Origin: Methanosarcinales archaeon
GTDB taxonomy: Archaea > Halobacteriota > Syntropharchaeia > Alkanophagales > Methanospirareceae
Assembly (NCBI GenBank): GCA_030611585.1
Contig: JAUWPM010000008.1
Coordinates: forward strand, 1-36,364
Direction: 5' to 3'
DNA length: 36,364 bases
Program-made: the position numbers and the translations under genes
Notes under the pieces: generated by a model
Told to the model about the DNA's origin: nothing
The model's database searches: none
What the model saw: only the letters and a program-made list of their open reading frames with translations
Shown: one piece after another, positions 15,519 to 23,300 of the stretch
Numbering within the stretch: position 1 is the first letter of the stretch
Layout of the letters: every line of letters starts with the position of its first letter

Positions 15519-16241
15519 ATGACAAAGAGCAGAAAGAGCAGGAAAAAGGACTTTGAGGAACGGATAGACCGTTTATTCAGCGGTCTGGACGGTTGTAGCA
15601 AGACGGTAAAGGCTGAATTAGGCGAACTAAGCGACATAAAAGGCGAGCTGAGCGGAATAGAGAAAGAGCTGGAGCGAATAAAAGAAATGCTAACCGAGGA
15701 GCGGAGAAAGCTGAGCGGGGAAAAACTGGACGAAATAGGCGATGCCGTGGAGATTCTGGAAGAGGAGTTCGAGACAAAGCGTAAAAAAGTGGAGACACGA
15801 TCAACGGGAAAGGAAGAGGAATATTTAACCGCGTTGAAATATCAGAAGGCGGAATTCGAGAACTACAAGCGGAGAGCGGAGAAGGAGAAACAAGAATTTG
15901 GCGATACTCGCTTCGGATACTTCATACAGGATTTACTGCCGATCAAAGACGCTTTAGAGATTGCAATAGGGCACGGAAAAGAGAATGAGAACTCGGAAGG
16001 GTTGGTAAAGGGAGTGGAAATCTCGGTGAAGCAAATCAATGAGCTTTTGAAACGGGAGGGGTTGGATGAGATAAAAGCAGAAGAAGGCGAGCAATTCGAC
16101 CCCTTTAAACATGAAGTCGTATCAAAGGAGATGGTCAAGAAGCATCCAGCGAACACGGTAATTGAGGTACTGAGGAAAGGCTATACGTTTCGTGGGAAGG
16201 TCATCAGACCTGCGATGGTGAAGATCGCGGTAGAGGAATGA
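15519..16241 (+). CDS. grpE: GrpE, nucleotide exchange factor for DnaK
   Basis: Cochaperone that releases ADP from DnaK. Of 240 residues, roughly 1-115 form a very charged coiled coil (heptads in ELSGIEKELERIKEMLTEE), longer than in most GrpE proteins. The family core starts at YLTALKYQKAEFENYKRRAEKE, and the C-terminal beta domain has EQFDPFKHEVVSKE, HPANTVIEVLRKGYTF and RGKVIRPAMVKIA. DnaK and DnaJ are not in the window, so grpE is unlinked from its partners here. The stop overlaps no gene, and the ABC ATPase begins about 20 bases later, so the two may be cotranscribed. Confidence 0.93.
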   Translation: MTKSRKSRKKDFEERIDRLFSGLDGCSKTVKAELGELSDIKGELSGIEKELERIKEMLTEERRKLSGEKLDEIGDAVEILEEEFETKRKKVETRSTGKEEEYLTALKYQKAEFENYKRRAEKEKQEFGDTRFGYFIQDLLPIKDALEIAIGHGKENENSEGLVKGVEISVKQINELLKREGLDEIKAEEGEQFDPFKHEVVSKEMVKKHPANTVIEVLRKGYTFRGKVIRPAMVKIAVEE

Positions 16242-16260
16242 ATGAAGGAGTTAATTGCCG

Positions 16261-17574
16261 ATGACCTCAGGGATAAAGGTAAAGGACGTGGATGCGTACT
16301 ATGGAAGCGTGAAAGTACTGGAGGGTATGGATTTCAGCGCGGCGCAGGGCGAGCTTTTAGGTATCATAGGTCCGAACGGGTCAGGGAAGACAACGTTACT
16401 GAGAACAATTGCGCGTATATTGAAGCCGAAGACGGGTGCGATTCTATTAGACGGCAAGCAAGTGATGCAGATGAATAATAAGGAGTTTTCGCGTAAGTTC
16501 GCTGCGGTTCCACAGGATACCACTATCAATTTCGAATTCGCAGCATTGGACGTTGTGCTCATGGGCAGGAACCCGCATTTGGGGCGGTTAGAGCTGGAGA
16601 GTGAGAAGGATATTGACATTGCGCGGCGGTGCATGGAGCTTACCCACTGCTGGCATCTGGCTGAACGACCGGTAACCGAATTGAGTGGCGGGGAACGACA
16701 GCTTGTTATTATCGCCAGGGCGCTGACGCAAGAGCCGAAGGTTTTACTGCTTGACGAGCCGACGTCGCATCTCGACATCAATTATCAAATAGAAATAATG
16801 GAGCTGCTCAAGCACTTGACCGCGCATGAAGGCTTGATTATCATTGCAGTTATTCACGACCTCAATTTAGCCGCGCAGTACTGCGATCGGTTAGTATTGC
16901 TCCGTAACGGGAAAATCTTTGCGATGGGCACTCAATACGAGGTGTTAACTGCGGGGAACATCAAAAACGCCTTCGGTGCGGACGTCATTGTGAAACGGCA
17001 CGCAGTAACGAATCAGTGCTATGTATCGCCGATTCCGTCTTCGGTAAAGCGCAAGACGGTAGATCCCATAGCATCAAGTGCAAATGCAAATGCAAATGCA
17101 AGTGTAAATGCAAATAAGGATAAAACGGTACATCTAATCTGCGGCGGCGGTGCGGGTGCATCGTTAATGTATCTTCTCACAGAGCACGGTTACAAAGTGA
17201 CCGCAGGTGTGGTGAACTTGCTGGATACGGATTGCGAAGTTGCGCAGCTATTGAACATTCCCGTTGTGACCGAAGCGCCGTTCTCGCCCATAACGGAGGA
17301 GACATTTAACGCACACGTTAAACAGATCGAGAAGGCGGACGTCGTGGTGCTCTGCAATATCCCGGTTGGGTTCGGCAATCTGAAGAACATAGAGGCGGCG
17401 GAGGTGGCGTTAAGACAAAAGGGTAAGAAGTTAGTGGTCGTTGAGGTGGATAAGATAGAGAATAGGGATTTTACCGGTGGCGAAGCTGCTGAACGGGTTA
17501 ACGCGATAAAGGATAAGGGTGCGGTGGTGGTTACGAAAACGGAGGATGTGGTGGGGGTAGTGGATGGGTTGTAG
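16261..17574 (+). CDS. ABC transporter ATPase of the Fe-siderophore/haem/cobalamin type with C-terminal extension
   Basis: 437 residues. The first about 255 are an ABC ATPase: Walker A GIIGPNGSGKTTLLRT, Q-loop VPQDTT, signature TELSGGERQLVIIARAL, Walker B KVLLLDEPTSHLD and switch His in VIHDLNLAAQYC. The sequence is closest in style to BtuD/FepC/HmuV. A low-complexity linker SANANANASVNANKDK, encoded by a hexamer repeat, leads to a second domain of about 150 residues that begins VHLICGGGAGASLMYLL and looks like a Rossmann-type fold. Similar extensions are known on archaeal iron-complex ATPases, but their role is unclear. No permease or binding protein lies nearby. The ATG at 16261 is preferred to TTG at 16255 because GGAG at 16247-16250 is only 4 bases from the TTG. 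Confidence 0.88.
   Translation: MTSGIKVKDVDAYYGSVKVLEGMDFSAAQGELLGIIGPNGSGKTTLLRTIARILKPKTGAILLDGKQVMQMNNKEFSRKFAAVPQDTTINFEFAALDVVLMGRNPHLGRLELESEKDIDIARRCMELTHCWHLAERPVTELSGGERQLVIIARALTQEPKVLLLDEPTSHLDINYQIEIMELLKHLTAHEGLIIIAVIHDLNLAAQYCDRLVLLRNGKIFAMGTQYEVLTAGNIKNAFGADVIVKRHAVTNQCYVSPIPSSVKRKTVDPIASSANANANASVNANKDKTVHLICGGGAGASLMYLLTEHGYKVTAGVVNLLDTDCEVAQLLNIPVVTEAPFSPITEETFNAHVKQIEKADVVVLCNIPVGFGNLKNIEAAEVALRQKGKKLVVVEVDKIENRDFTGGEAAERVNAIKDKGAVVVTKTEDVVGVVDGL
17080..17115 (+). repeat. In-frame hexamer tandem repeat
   Basis: Six units of GCAAAT type (three perfect, then GCAAGT, GTAAAT, GCAAAT) lie inside the ABC ATPase gene. Because the unit is 6 bp, length changes would add or remove Asn-Ala pairs in the interdomain linker without shifting the frame. 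Confidence 0.85.
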
Positions 17575-17677
17575 GCAGTGACTTCGAATCAAAAACCAAC
17601 TTCTAAAAATCCGGCAGTTCGCTTGTATTATTTCTTCTTCTCCGTTTGTCTGTGTAACCATCTGGGTAATCGCGAAT

Positions 17678-17785
17678 ATGATTTTGAGCATCGTTTCGGG
17701 CATAATCTCCGATAAAACTTTAACAACCGCGGAATGGCTCATCGTTCTTCCCCAAATGAGTATGATGGCAAAGGGGCCGCCGTGA
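17678..17785 (+). pseudogene. Possible C-terminal gene remnant or small ORF ending in QMSMMAKGPP
   Basis: A plus-strand frame, open from 17584 with an ATG at 17678, gives a 35-residue peptide MILSIVSGIISDKTLTTAEW... ending LPQMSMMAKGPP and stop. The same ending recurs at 20111-20146 as ILQMSLMETGPP and stop, and several of the base differences between the two are synonymous in this frame. This suggests both are ends of one former protein-coding sequence. I do not recognise the family. The rest of the 17575-17893 gap holds only the promoter of the next gene. Confidence 0.35.
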
Positions 17786-17787
17786 AA
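17750..17787 (+). repeat. Left direct repeat flanking the HD/nucleotidyltransferase island
   Basis: 38 bases that align without gaps to 20111-20148 with 30 identical positions; the conserved 3' part is CCGCCGTGAAA. The pair brackets the AT-rich two-gene island 17894-20094. Confidence 0.65.
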
Positions 17788-17853
17788 AGGTCAAGGGAAG
17801 AAAGAGATTCGTTATCCGTTAAATATTAGCGCAGAGGAAACAGACCCATAAGT

Positions 17854-17863
17854 TATTTATATG
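17854..17863 (+). promoter_or_regulatory. Likely TATA box of the HD/nucleotidyltransferase operon
   Basis: TATTTATATG centred at 17858 predicts transcription from about 17885, a leader of about 9 bases that contains AAGGGT before the ATG at 17894. Confidence 0.5.
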
Positions 17864-17893
17864 CTCATGAATAAATGAATAGATAAGGGTAAA

Positions 17894-19051
17894 ATGGCAC
17901 AAAATCTTTTGGATGCTTTTGATGACCAGCGGTATATTTACACCCAAGAGGAGATACAAGAAAATTTTGGAGCAGACATCTATCAGAGCATTATCAGGAC
18001 TCCAGAATTTCAGCGATTGAAAGGTATTAGTTTTTTAGGAACTATTGATGTATTTGATTTATTTGGTACGAAATACAAATTTAGTAGATTTGATCATTCT
18101 ATTGGTGTTGCGTTAATCGCAAAAAAAATATCAGAGATTTTAAATCTTGATCAAAATAGAACTAAAACTTTGATTGTTGTGCACCTTCTACACGATATTG
18201 GGCACCCTCCACTCTCTCACTGTTTGGAATCAATTTTTACTGAACATGTGCGTTACACATCTAATGGTCATCATACTCAGGCACGCAGATTAATCGTAGG
18301 TAGTTTGCAATACAAGTCGAAGGCCAACAATTTACATAAAATATTGAAGAAGTATTCGATAAACATCGCGGAAATTAGTTCACTTTTAAGCGGGGAAGGC
18401 GATAAAATTATGAGAACATTAATGAATAATCCATTCAATCCTGATACAATTGATGGAATAAATAGAGCAGCATGGTCTTTTGGTGAAAAAACTGTTCCTG
18501 CAGATGATATTCTCAAAAGTTTCTCCCTCGTTAACGGTGATGTTGTCTTAGATCTTAAATATAAGGATGCTTTAGATGCTTTTTGGTCACTTAAAAATAG
18601 AATATACTACAGATATATTTATAATACTAAAAATTTGATAGCAGAACACTTTTTAAGTACGTTGTTTGAGCAAATTGCCAATGAAGAGGATAATTTTAAA
18701 GAACTCTCTTTGATGACTGATAATGAGTTCTTATCTTATCTTTTTAAAAACGACAACCTTTACTCTACTTTGAACGAATGTCGGAAAAACAGTGATTTTT
18801 TTGAAAATTCCAAAAACGATTTTGCCTTCATGCGATATAATAATTTTAAAAAAAGAAAGTTAAAAAAATTCGTTTTTTTGGATACCAAAACTTTTAATGC
18901 ATCTTCTTTTATTAAACTTACAGATGCCAAAGATTGTTATAAAAGAAGTTTTAGTTATTGTGATTTGCCAAAAGATACTATATTTTTACATACGCTTGAA
19001 CAAAATATAGTAAAAGAGTATCTAACGGGTGGATATCCTAGCAGAAAATGA
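17894..19051 (+). CDS. SAMHD1-like HD-domain phosphohydrolase
   Basis: 385 residues with the HD metal-site pattern of the SAMHD1/dNTPase-like group (COG1078). H68 is in FSRFDHSIGVALIA, H100-D101 in VVHLLHDIGHPPLSH, and D184 in FNPDTIDGINRAAW, the position equivalent to the distal Asp. The N-terminal FQRLKGISFLG is the usual lead-in helix of this group. Known relatives hydrolyse dNTPs or other nucleotides; the substrate here is unknown. The gene is visibly much more AT-rich than its neighbours, with A/T-ending codons and many Lys, Asn and Phe. Its stop overlaps the next gene's start by 4 bases (ATGA), so the two are translationally coupled. The C-terminal 180 residues are not recognised. Foreign origin and a role in defence or signalling are inferences. 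Confidence 0.85.
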   Translation: MAQNLLDAFDDQRYIYTQEEIQENFGADIYQSIIRTPEFQRLKGISFLGTIDVFDLFGTKYKFSRFDHSIGVALIAKKISEILNLDQNRTKTLIVVHLLHDIGHPPLSHCLESIFTEHVRYTSNGHHTQARRLIVGSLQYKSKANNLHKILKKYSINIAEISSLLSGEGDKIMRTLMNNPFNPDTIDGINRAAWSFGEKTVPADDILKSFSLVNGDVVLDLKYKDALDAFWSLKNRIYYRYIYNTKNLIAEHFLSTLFEQIANEEDNFKELSLMTDNEFLSYLFKNDNLYSTLNECRKNSDFFENSKNDFAFMRYNNFKKRKLKKFVFLDTKTFNASSFIKLTDAKDCYKRSFSYCDLPKDTIFLHTLEQNIVKEYLTGGYPSRK

Positions 19052-20094
19052 ATGAAACTGATACGATGACCCCCTTTCAGGGATCCTTAGCAGAATTAGG
19101 TTTAAGAGATGAAAATATCCCTTTTATTTTAAATAACTGGCATTTTTCTGTTAGAACTTTGTTAAAGCTTCAAGATAAGGTTTTTGATAGTTTTAAAGCT
19201 GCAGAATTTAATAATGATGTTTGTTTAGCAGCAGTAGGTTCATATGGCCGGCTGGAGGCATCCAGCTCATCTGATTTAGACTATCTCTTAATTTACAAAG
19301 GGGAAGAAAATGAGAGTTATAAATATAAATCACTTGATGATAAAATTTCACAGATATTGGATGAAGAGGGTACTAAAAAACCTTCAGGGATTGGCAAAAC
19401 TTTTGTGAGCCCCGCATCTCTAACCCAATTAACTACTAATATCGGTGGAAACAAAGATAAAACCCAACATCTAACTTGGCGGGTTCTTATGCTTACGGAA
19501 TCTAAATGCCTTTATAATCCAACGCTATATAAACAAATTTTATCTCGGATTTTTGAGCATTATACTAAAACCTCAAGAGAAAAGAGGGGTTATCCAAGAG
19601 CGTTGATAAACGAATTAATAAGATATTATAGAACAGTTGCTGTTGATTATTTGTACAAAGTCGAGGAAATAAATAAACCGTGGGCGTTGAGAAATTTTAA
19701 GTTGCGACATTCGAGGAAGTTCTGGTTTTTCACTAATATGGTTTTAATATTACATACATTCAGAGGATTACCAGACACATTTTCTGATGATTGTTACGAC
19801 CATCTTTTCGATGAGATACGTTTGTCCCCAATCGAAAAATTAGCAATAGTATTATTAGAAAACGACAAAAAAGACCTTATTATGCCTTTCACTCTGTACA
19901 ATGAGTTCTTAGGAATAATTAACGATTCGAACATCAGAGAAGAAATGAGTGAAATTGATTATGTTTCTCGTTATGAAAACCACACATTTTTAGAGCTTAG
20001 GCAGAAATCAGAAAGATTCCATGAGACGTTATTAGAACTCTTTGATAAGTTCGAAATATGGGATGATCTTATTTATGATCTCTTCATTCTGTGA
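19048..20094 (+). CDS. Pol-beta superfamily nucleotidyltransferase (GlnD/DUF294-like)
   Basis: 348 residues. The nucleotidyltransferase core starts near residue 58 with AAVGSYGRLEASSSSDLDYLL: the GSxGR motif at G64-R68 and the metal-binding pair D76 and D78. A third acidic residue is not obvious. Residues about 180-348 are a helical domain (RALINELIRYYRTVAVDYL, WALRNFKLRHSRKFWFF) like the helical part of GlnD/DUF294 proteins. Such enzymes transfer NMP to proteins, nucleotides or antibiotics. Coupled with an HD phosphohydrolase, the pair recalls the two activities of GlnD (add and remove a nucleotide) split over two genes. Same AT-rich composition as the partner. The stop is 16 bases from the right flanking repeat. 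Substrate unknown. Confidence 0.8.
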   Translation: MNETDTMTPFQGSLAELGLRDENIPFILNNWHFSVRTLLKLQDKVFDSFKAAEFNNDVCLAAVGSYGRLEASSSSDLDYLLIYKGEENESYKYKSLDDKISQILDEEGTKKPSGIGKTFVSPASLTQLTTNIGGNKDKTQHLTWRVLMLTESKCLYNPTLYKQILSRIFEHYTKTSREKRGYPRALINELIRYYRTVAVDYLYKVEEINKPWALRNFKLRHSRKFWFFTNMVLILHTFRGLPDTFSDDCYDHLFDEIRLSPIEKLAIVLLENDKKDLIMPFTLYNEFLGIINDSNIREEMSEIDYVSRYENHTFLELRQKSERFHETLLELFDKFEIWDDLIYDLFIL

Positions 20095-20632
20095 AACAGC
20101 TTATCCAATCCTCCAGATGAGCCTGATGGAGACGGGACCGCCGTGAAACAAAAGGCATATTAAAAATGATGAATGCAAGTTCTCACGGTGGATATTGTTA
20201 GAAGCATATACGTGATAAGTATCCTACACAGAAACTAAGAGGCAACTACGGAGCACAAATCTAAGCTCCTGGCCTTTGCCGTTCGCCGAGCAGACTATGA
20301 GAGGAACACAGACTGTTCAGTAGTGTCAACGAAGGCGACCACATGCTACGAGGAGGAAGTGATCTTTAGTGATGTTTTTTCATTAACAAAACTATTTTCC
20401 ATTAAATGTAGATAAATCCTTTCAGGCATCCTTTAGGTAATCTTAGGTTTATGACTTCTTATCCACTTTCGGAAGTACTATAAACAGTGCGAATATTATT
20501 TCGTCTTAAATGATTCTGTTTCTCATTTAAAGAGTGAAAACCGGTGCATTTTTGAAAAGGAGTGAAAAGATACGAAATAACGAAAATGAAGCTATTTCAA
20601 TCTCTGGGAATACAAATTAAGGCACGAGCGAA
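20095..20632. other. Non-coding stretch between convergent nucleotidyltransferase and pelota genes
   Basis: 538 bases without a supported gene. It begins with the right flanking repeat (20111-20148). At about 20250-20410 a plus-strand frame of roughly 57 codons is open (EHKSKLLAFAVRRADYERNT...) but has no start codon and no family that I recognise; it may be a decayed gene. The remainder is AT-rich with no clear structure. Confidence 0.5.
20111..20148 (+). repeat. Right direct repeat flanking the HD/nucleotidyltransferase island
   Basis: Partner of 17750-17787 (30 of 38 identical). In one frame it reads ILQMSLMETGPP and stop. Confidence 0.65.
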
Positions 20633-21751
20633 TCACACCCCGAACCTCAACAACGCCGCAATCCCACCCAACGCGTTGAGCCGCTTCCCCGGCTCGAACT
20701 CCGTACTGAAGACTACTACTTCACCCCTTTTCCGTTCCGCCTCTTCGAGCATTTTATCTATCTCCTCCGCTTCCCGTTCTGCTTCAGCGCCTTCAATGCG
20801 CGACTTCATCAGCTTCTCATCGCAGACCAGCAGCGTCTCTACCGCACCGCACTCCAACGCCCTTCGCACTTCATCCTTACCGTAAACCGCTTTGTTATCC
20901 CAGTCCTTGCTTATCTCCGCCATCAACCGATCCAGCAGTGTCACTTCCTTAGTGAGCCGCTCCTCCTTCTTCAACCGCTCCACTGCGCCCCGTTTCAGCA
21001 CTTCTAAGAAGCCGGAAACACCAATTGAAGACGTCTGCTCTATTCTCGTTTTCTTCGCTAATTCCGCATCCTGCTCCTTCAGGAACGCAAAGAAATCGTC
21101 TTTTATGAAGCCCGGACCCGCAATGATCAGCGCTTCCGCCTGTGTAACTTGAACAGAATTTTGCACGTGCTTCAACAGATCGTTAAAAAAGTCGTTTTTA
21201 CCTCCGCCTGCACTCTCTATGCCCTTGCCAGAGCCGTACCGCAGCGAAAACAGCTCGTCCACGCCGTACTGTTTCACTACTCCCGCAATCGCCTCGCCGT
21301 CCTCTACGGTCACCACGAGCACGTCCGGCGATGCAACCACCTTCTCCGCTTCTCTCAATCGCTTCAATTGATGCTCTCTCCATTCCTTCACTACGGAAAG
21401 CTTCACACCCGGTTCGATATTAAAAGTATGATAAGCACCCAATTCCGTCTCAATTCCATGCTCAATAACGCCCTTTATACGTAACCTGCGCGAGAATTTG
21501 TGGAATTCAACGCCTTCCGTCCGTATACCCAACCGAACTGGCTTCTTATCCGCCTTATCCGGTCGTACCTTATCGGTTGCCTCCTCTATCCTTCTGTACG
21601 TAACCGAATACACGAGGTCGCCCGCTTCGATTACGTGCTTGAGATGCCACAGGTCGTCCAGAGATTCGGGCACCAGCGAGATCTCTCCCACACGTTTCCT
21701 CTCACCGCGTCCTTTCTCCTTCGTCTTGAGCTTCCTCTTGACAATTTTCAT
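20633..21751 (-). CDS. pelA: Pelota, ribosome rescue and mRNA surveillance factor
   Basis: 372-residue eRF1-like protein that recognises stalled ribosomes and, with ABCE1, releases them; in archaea it works with aEF1A. Domain 1 has MKIVKRKLK, then SLVPESLDDLWHLKHVIEAGDLVYSVT, the family's N-terminal signature, and GVEFHKFSRRLRIKGVIE. The central domain has ALIIAGPGFIKDDFFAFL and the last has KAVYGKDEVRRALECGAVETLLVCDE. There is no GGQ motif, as expected. An insert of about 12 mostly basic residues (TKEKGRGERKRVG) separates the first strand from the conserved VPESLDDLW; I do not recall it in other archaeal Pelota. The ATG abuts the dispersed repeat at 21750. Confidence 0.95.
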   Translation of the reverse strand: MKIVKRKLKTKEKGRGERKRVGEISLVPESLDDLWHLKHVIEAGDLVYSVTYRRIEEATDKVRPDKADKKPVRLGIRTEGVEFHKFSRRLRIKGVIEHGIETELGAYHTFNIEPGVKLSVVKEWREHQLKRLREAEKVVASPDVLVVTVEDGEAIAGVVKQYGVDELFSLRYGSGKGIESAGGGKNDFFNDLLKHVQNSVQVTQAEALIIAGPGFIKDDFFAFLKEQDAELAKKTRIEQTSSIGVSGFLEVLKRGAVERLKKEERLTKEVTLLDRLMAEISKDWDNKAVYGKDEVRRALECGAVETLLVCDEKLMKSRIEGAEAEREAEEIDKMLEEAERKRGEVVVFSTEFEPGKRLNALGGIAALLRFGV

Positions 21752-21892
21752 TGCATATAAAGTATAACTGCCTTCTGTTTAAGACACAGATTTACACTGA
21801 TTTACGCGGATTTTTCTTCTGTTGGACCTGGCTATTTTTGACGGCATTGATCTTTTCATCTGTGTCAATCTGCGTTAATCTGTGTCTATAAT
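21750..21892. repeat. Dispersed start-proximal repeat, copy 5, with inverted counterpart
   Basis: 21750-21812 read on the minus strand: CGCGTAAATC, AGTGTAAATC, TGTGTC (10-bp phase), TTAAACAGAAGGCAG, TTATACTTTATATGCA, ending at the pelota ATG. TTAAACA is centred 28 bases before the ATG. 21858-21890 on the plus strand (CATCTGTGTCAATC, TGCGTTAATC, TGTGTCTATA) is the inverted counterpart, so the whole is an imperfect palindrome with an internal spacer of about 45 bases. Confidence 0.8.
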
Positions 21893-21940
21893 TTATTTTT
21901 TGTCCTGCTCGTGATATTTCCCTTTAATCATAAATAGCCT

Positions 21941-21955
21941 ACCAAACTTTAAATA
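21941..21955 (+). promoter_or_regulatory. Leaderless promoter of the AAA/DUF4143 gene
   Basis: BRE-like ACCAAAC followed by TTTAAATA (21948-21955). The TATA centre is 27 bases before the ATG at 21979, exactly the archaeal distance to the transcription start, so the message is probably leaderless. Confidence 0.65.
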
Positions 21956-21978
21956 CTTTCAATTTTAGTAGTACTATT

Positions 21979-23265
21979 ATGGAATACCTCGAACGAGAAC
22001 TGCTCGAAGAAGTGAGGAAGTGGCTCGATCGGCGGGAGATACTTGCCATTAAGGGCCCACGCCAATCGGGGAAGACCACGCTGCTCGAAATGCTTAAAAA
22101 CCGGCTGGCTGTTGGCGAGGACCACATCATTTTCTTAACCTTTGAAGATCTGGAGGTGCGAGATAAGTTCAAGACCGCTCCTAAAGAGTTTATTAACAGT
22201 TTTATGCTTGATGCTGGACGATATTACTTCCTTTTGGACGAATTCCACTACGTCAAGAACGGTGGGCAGCGGTTGAAACTGCTTTACGACACCGTAAAAA
22301 ATGCAAAGTTTGTGATCACTGGCTCATCCTCTCTCGAATTGCGTGGCGAAACCGCGGCCTATTTGGTCGGAAGAATGTTCTCTTTTGAATTGCTACCTTT
22401 CAATTTCTACGAGTTCCTCAATGCACGAGATAAGCGCTTCGCACGGATTTATAGAGCGCGAAACCGGTTGGTGAAGAACCTTATCCTCAGCGGCACGGAT
22501 TTTGCTCTTAGAGAGGAGGACATTTTTCTCGATGACCTGTTGAAGTTCCTGAGCGAGTTCATTACTTATGGCGGTTACCCTGAGGTAATCAAATCTAAGA
22601 GCAAAGAGGAGAAGCTGATGGTGCTTAAGAATATCGTGAACACCTACATTGATAAGGACATTGTTAACTTCCTGAATATCGCCGACGCCTTAAAATTTAA
22701 ACGAGTTCTTACCGTGCTCGCTTCTACAAGTGGTAATACCGTAAAATACGAAAGGATATGCCGGAATACCAATATGTATTATAAAGAACTGGTTAGCGTC
22801 TTTGATATTCTACAACAGACCTACATCGTTGATGTGATCAAACCATACCACAGAAATCTGGTCACCGAGTTACGAAAGAACCCGAAGATTTATTTCACCG
22901 ACCCGGGGCTCAGGAATTACTTGATTAATAATTTCTCTGAACTCGCTGTGAGAGTGGACAAGGGTGCCTTAGCCGAGAATTTCGTGCTCAATCGGTTAAA
23001 GGGCATGGTCGGCGATCAAGGCTTGGTACACTTCTGGCGGACGAAAGCTAAGGCTGAAGTTGACTTTGTCGTTGAGCTGCCTGATCGCTTAATCCCGATC
23101 GAGGTGAAGTTTGAGCCGTTTAACAGGGAAAAGATCACTACCGGTTTACTTTCGTTCATCAAGACTTATTCACCCGCCGTTGCCGTTGTCGTGACCAAAG
23201 AGTTCTTAGGCGAGAGAATAGTCAATAACACAGATGTTAAATTTATACCCATTGTCTACTTTTAG
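21979..23265 (+). CDS. AAA ATPase with C-terminal DUF4143 domain
   Basis: 428 residues. The N-terminal ATPase has Walker A IKGPRQSGKTTLLEML and Walker B YYFLLDEFHY, then sensor-like VITGSSSLELRGE. The middle part has the LVGRMFSFELLPFNFYEF pattern found throughout this family, and the C-terminal DUF4143 region has the nuclease-like fold pattern WRTKAKAEVDFVVELPDRLIPIEVKFE (D, E and K spaced as in PD-(D/E)XK proteins). Such proteins are common, often multicopy and mobile in archaea, and their function is not established. The predicted leaderless promoter supports the start. The next gene begins 35 bases after the stop. Confidence 0.9.
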   Translation: MEYLERELLEEVRKWLDRREILAIKGPRQSGKTTLLEMLKNRLAVGEDHIIFLTFEDLEVRDKFKTAPKEFINSFMLDAGRYYFLLDEFHYVKNGGQRLKLLYDTVKNAKFVITGSSSLELRGETAAYLVGRMFSFELLPFNFYEFLNARDKRFARIYRARNRLVKNLILSGTDFALREEDIFLDDLLKFLSEFITYGGYPEVIKSKSKEEKLMVLKNIVNTYIDKDIVNFLNIADALKFKRVLTVLASTSGNTVKYERICRNTNMYYKELVSVFDILQQTYIVDVIKPYHRNLVTELRKNPKIYFTDPGLRNYLINNFSELAVRVDKGALAENFVLNRLKGMVGDQGLVHFWRTKAKAEVDFVVELPDRLIPIEVKFEPFNREKITTGLLSFIKTYSPAVAVVVTKEFLGERIVNNTDVKFIPIVYF

Positions 23266-23300
23266 CTCCTTTACGAAAGAAAGCCCTTCTCTTTAATAGG

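Noticed and set aside
17431-17742. 103-codon minus-strand frame across the end of the ABC ATPase gene and the following gap
   Set aside because: No start signal and no recognisable family; the plus strand of the gap gives a better coding signal that is shared with 20111-20146.
20250-20410. Possible structured RNA or gene in the gap after the nucleotidyltransferase
   Set aside because: An open frame of about 57 codons lacks a start, and I could not find a convincing fold or tRNA-like signature.
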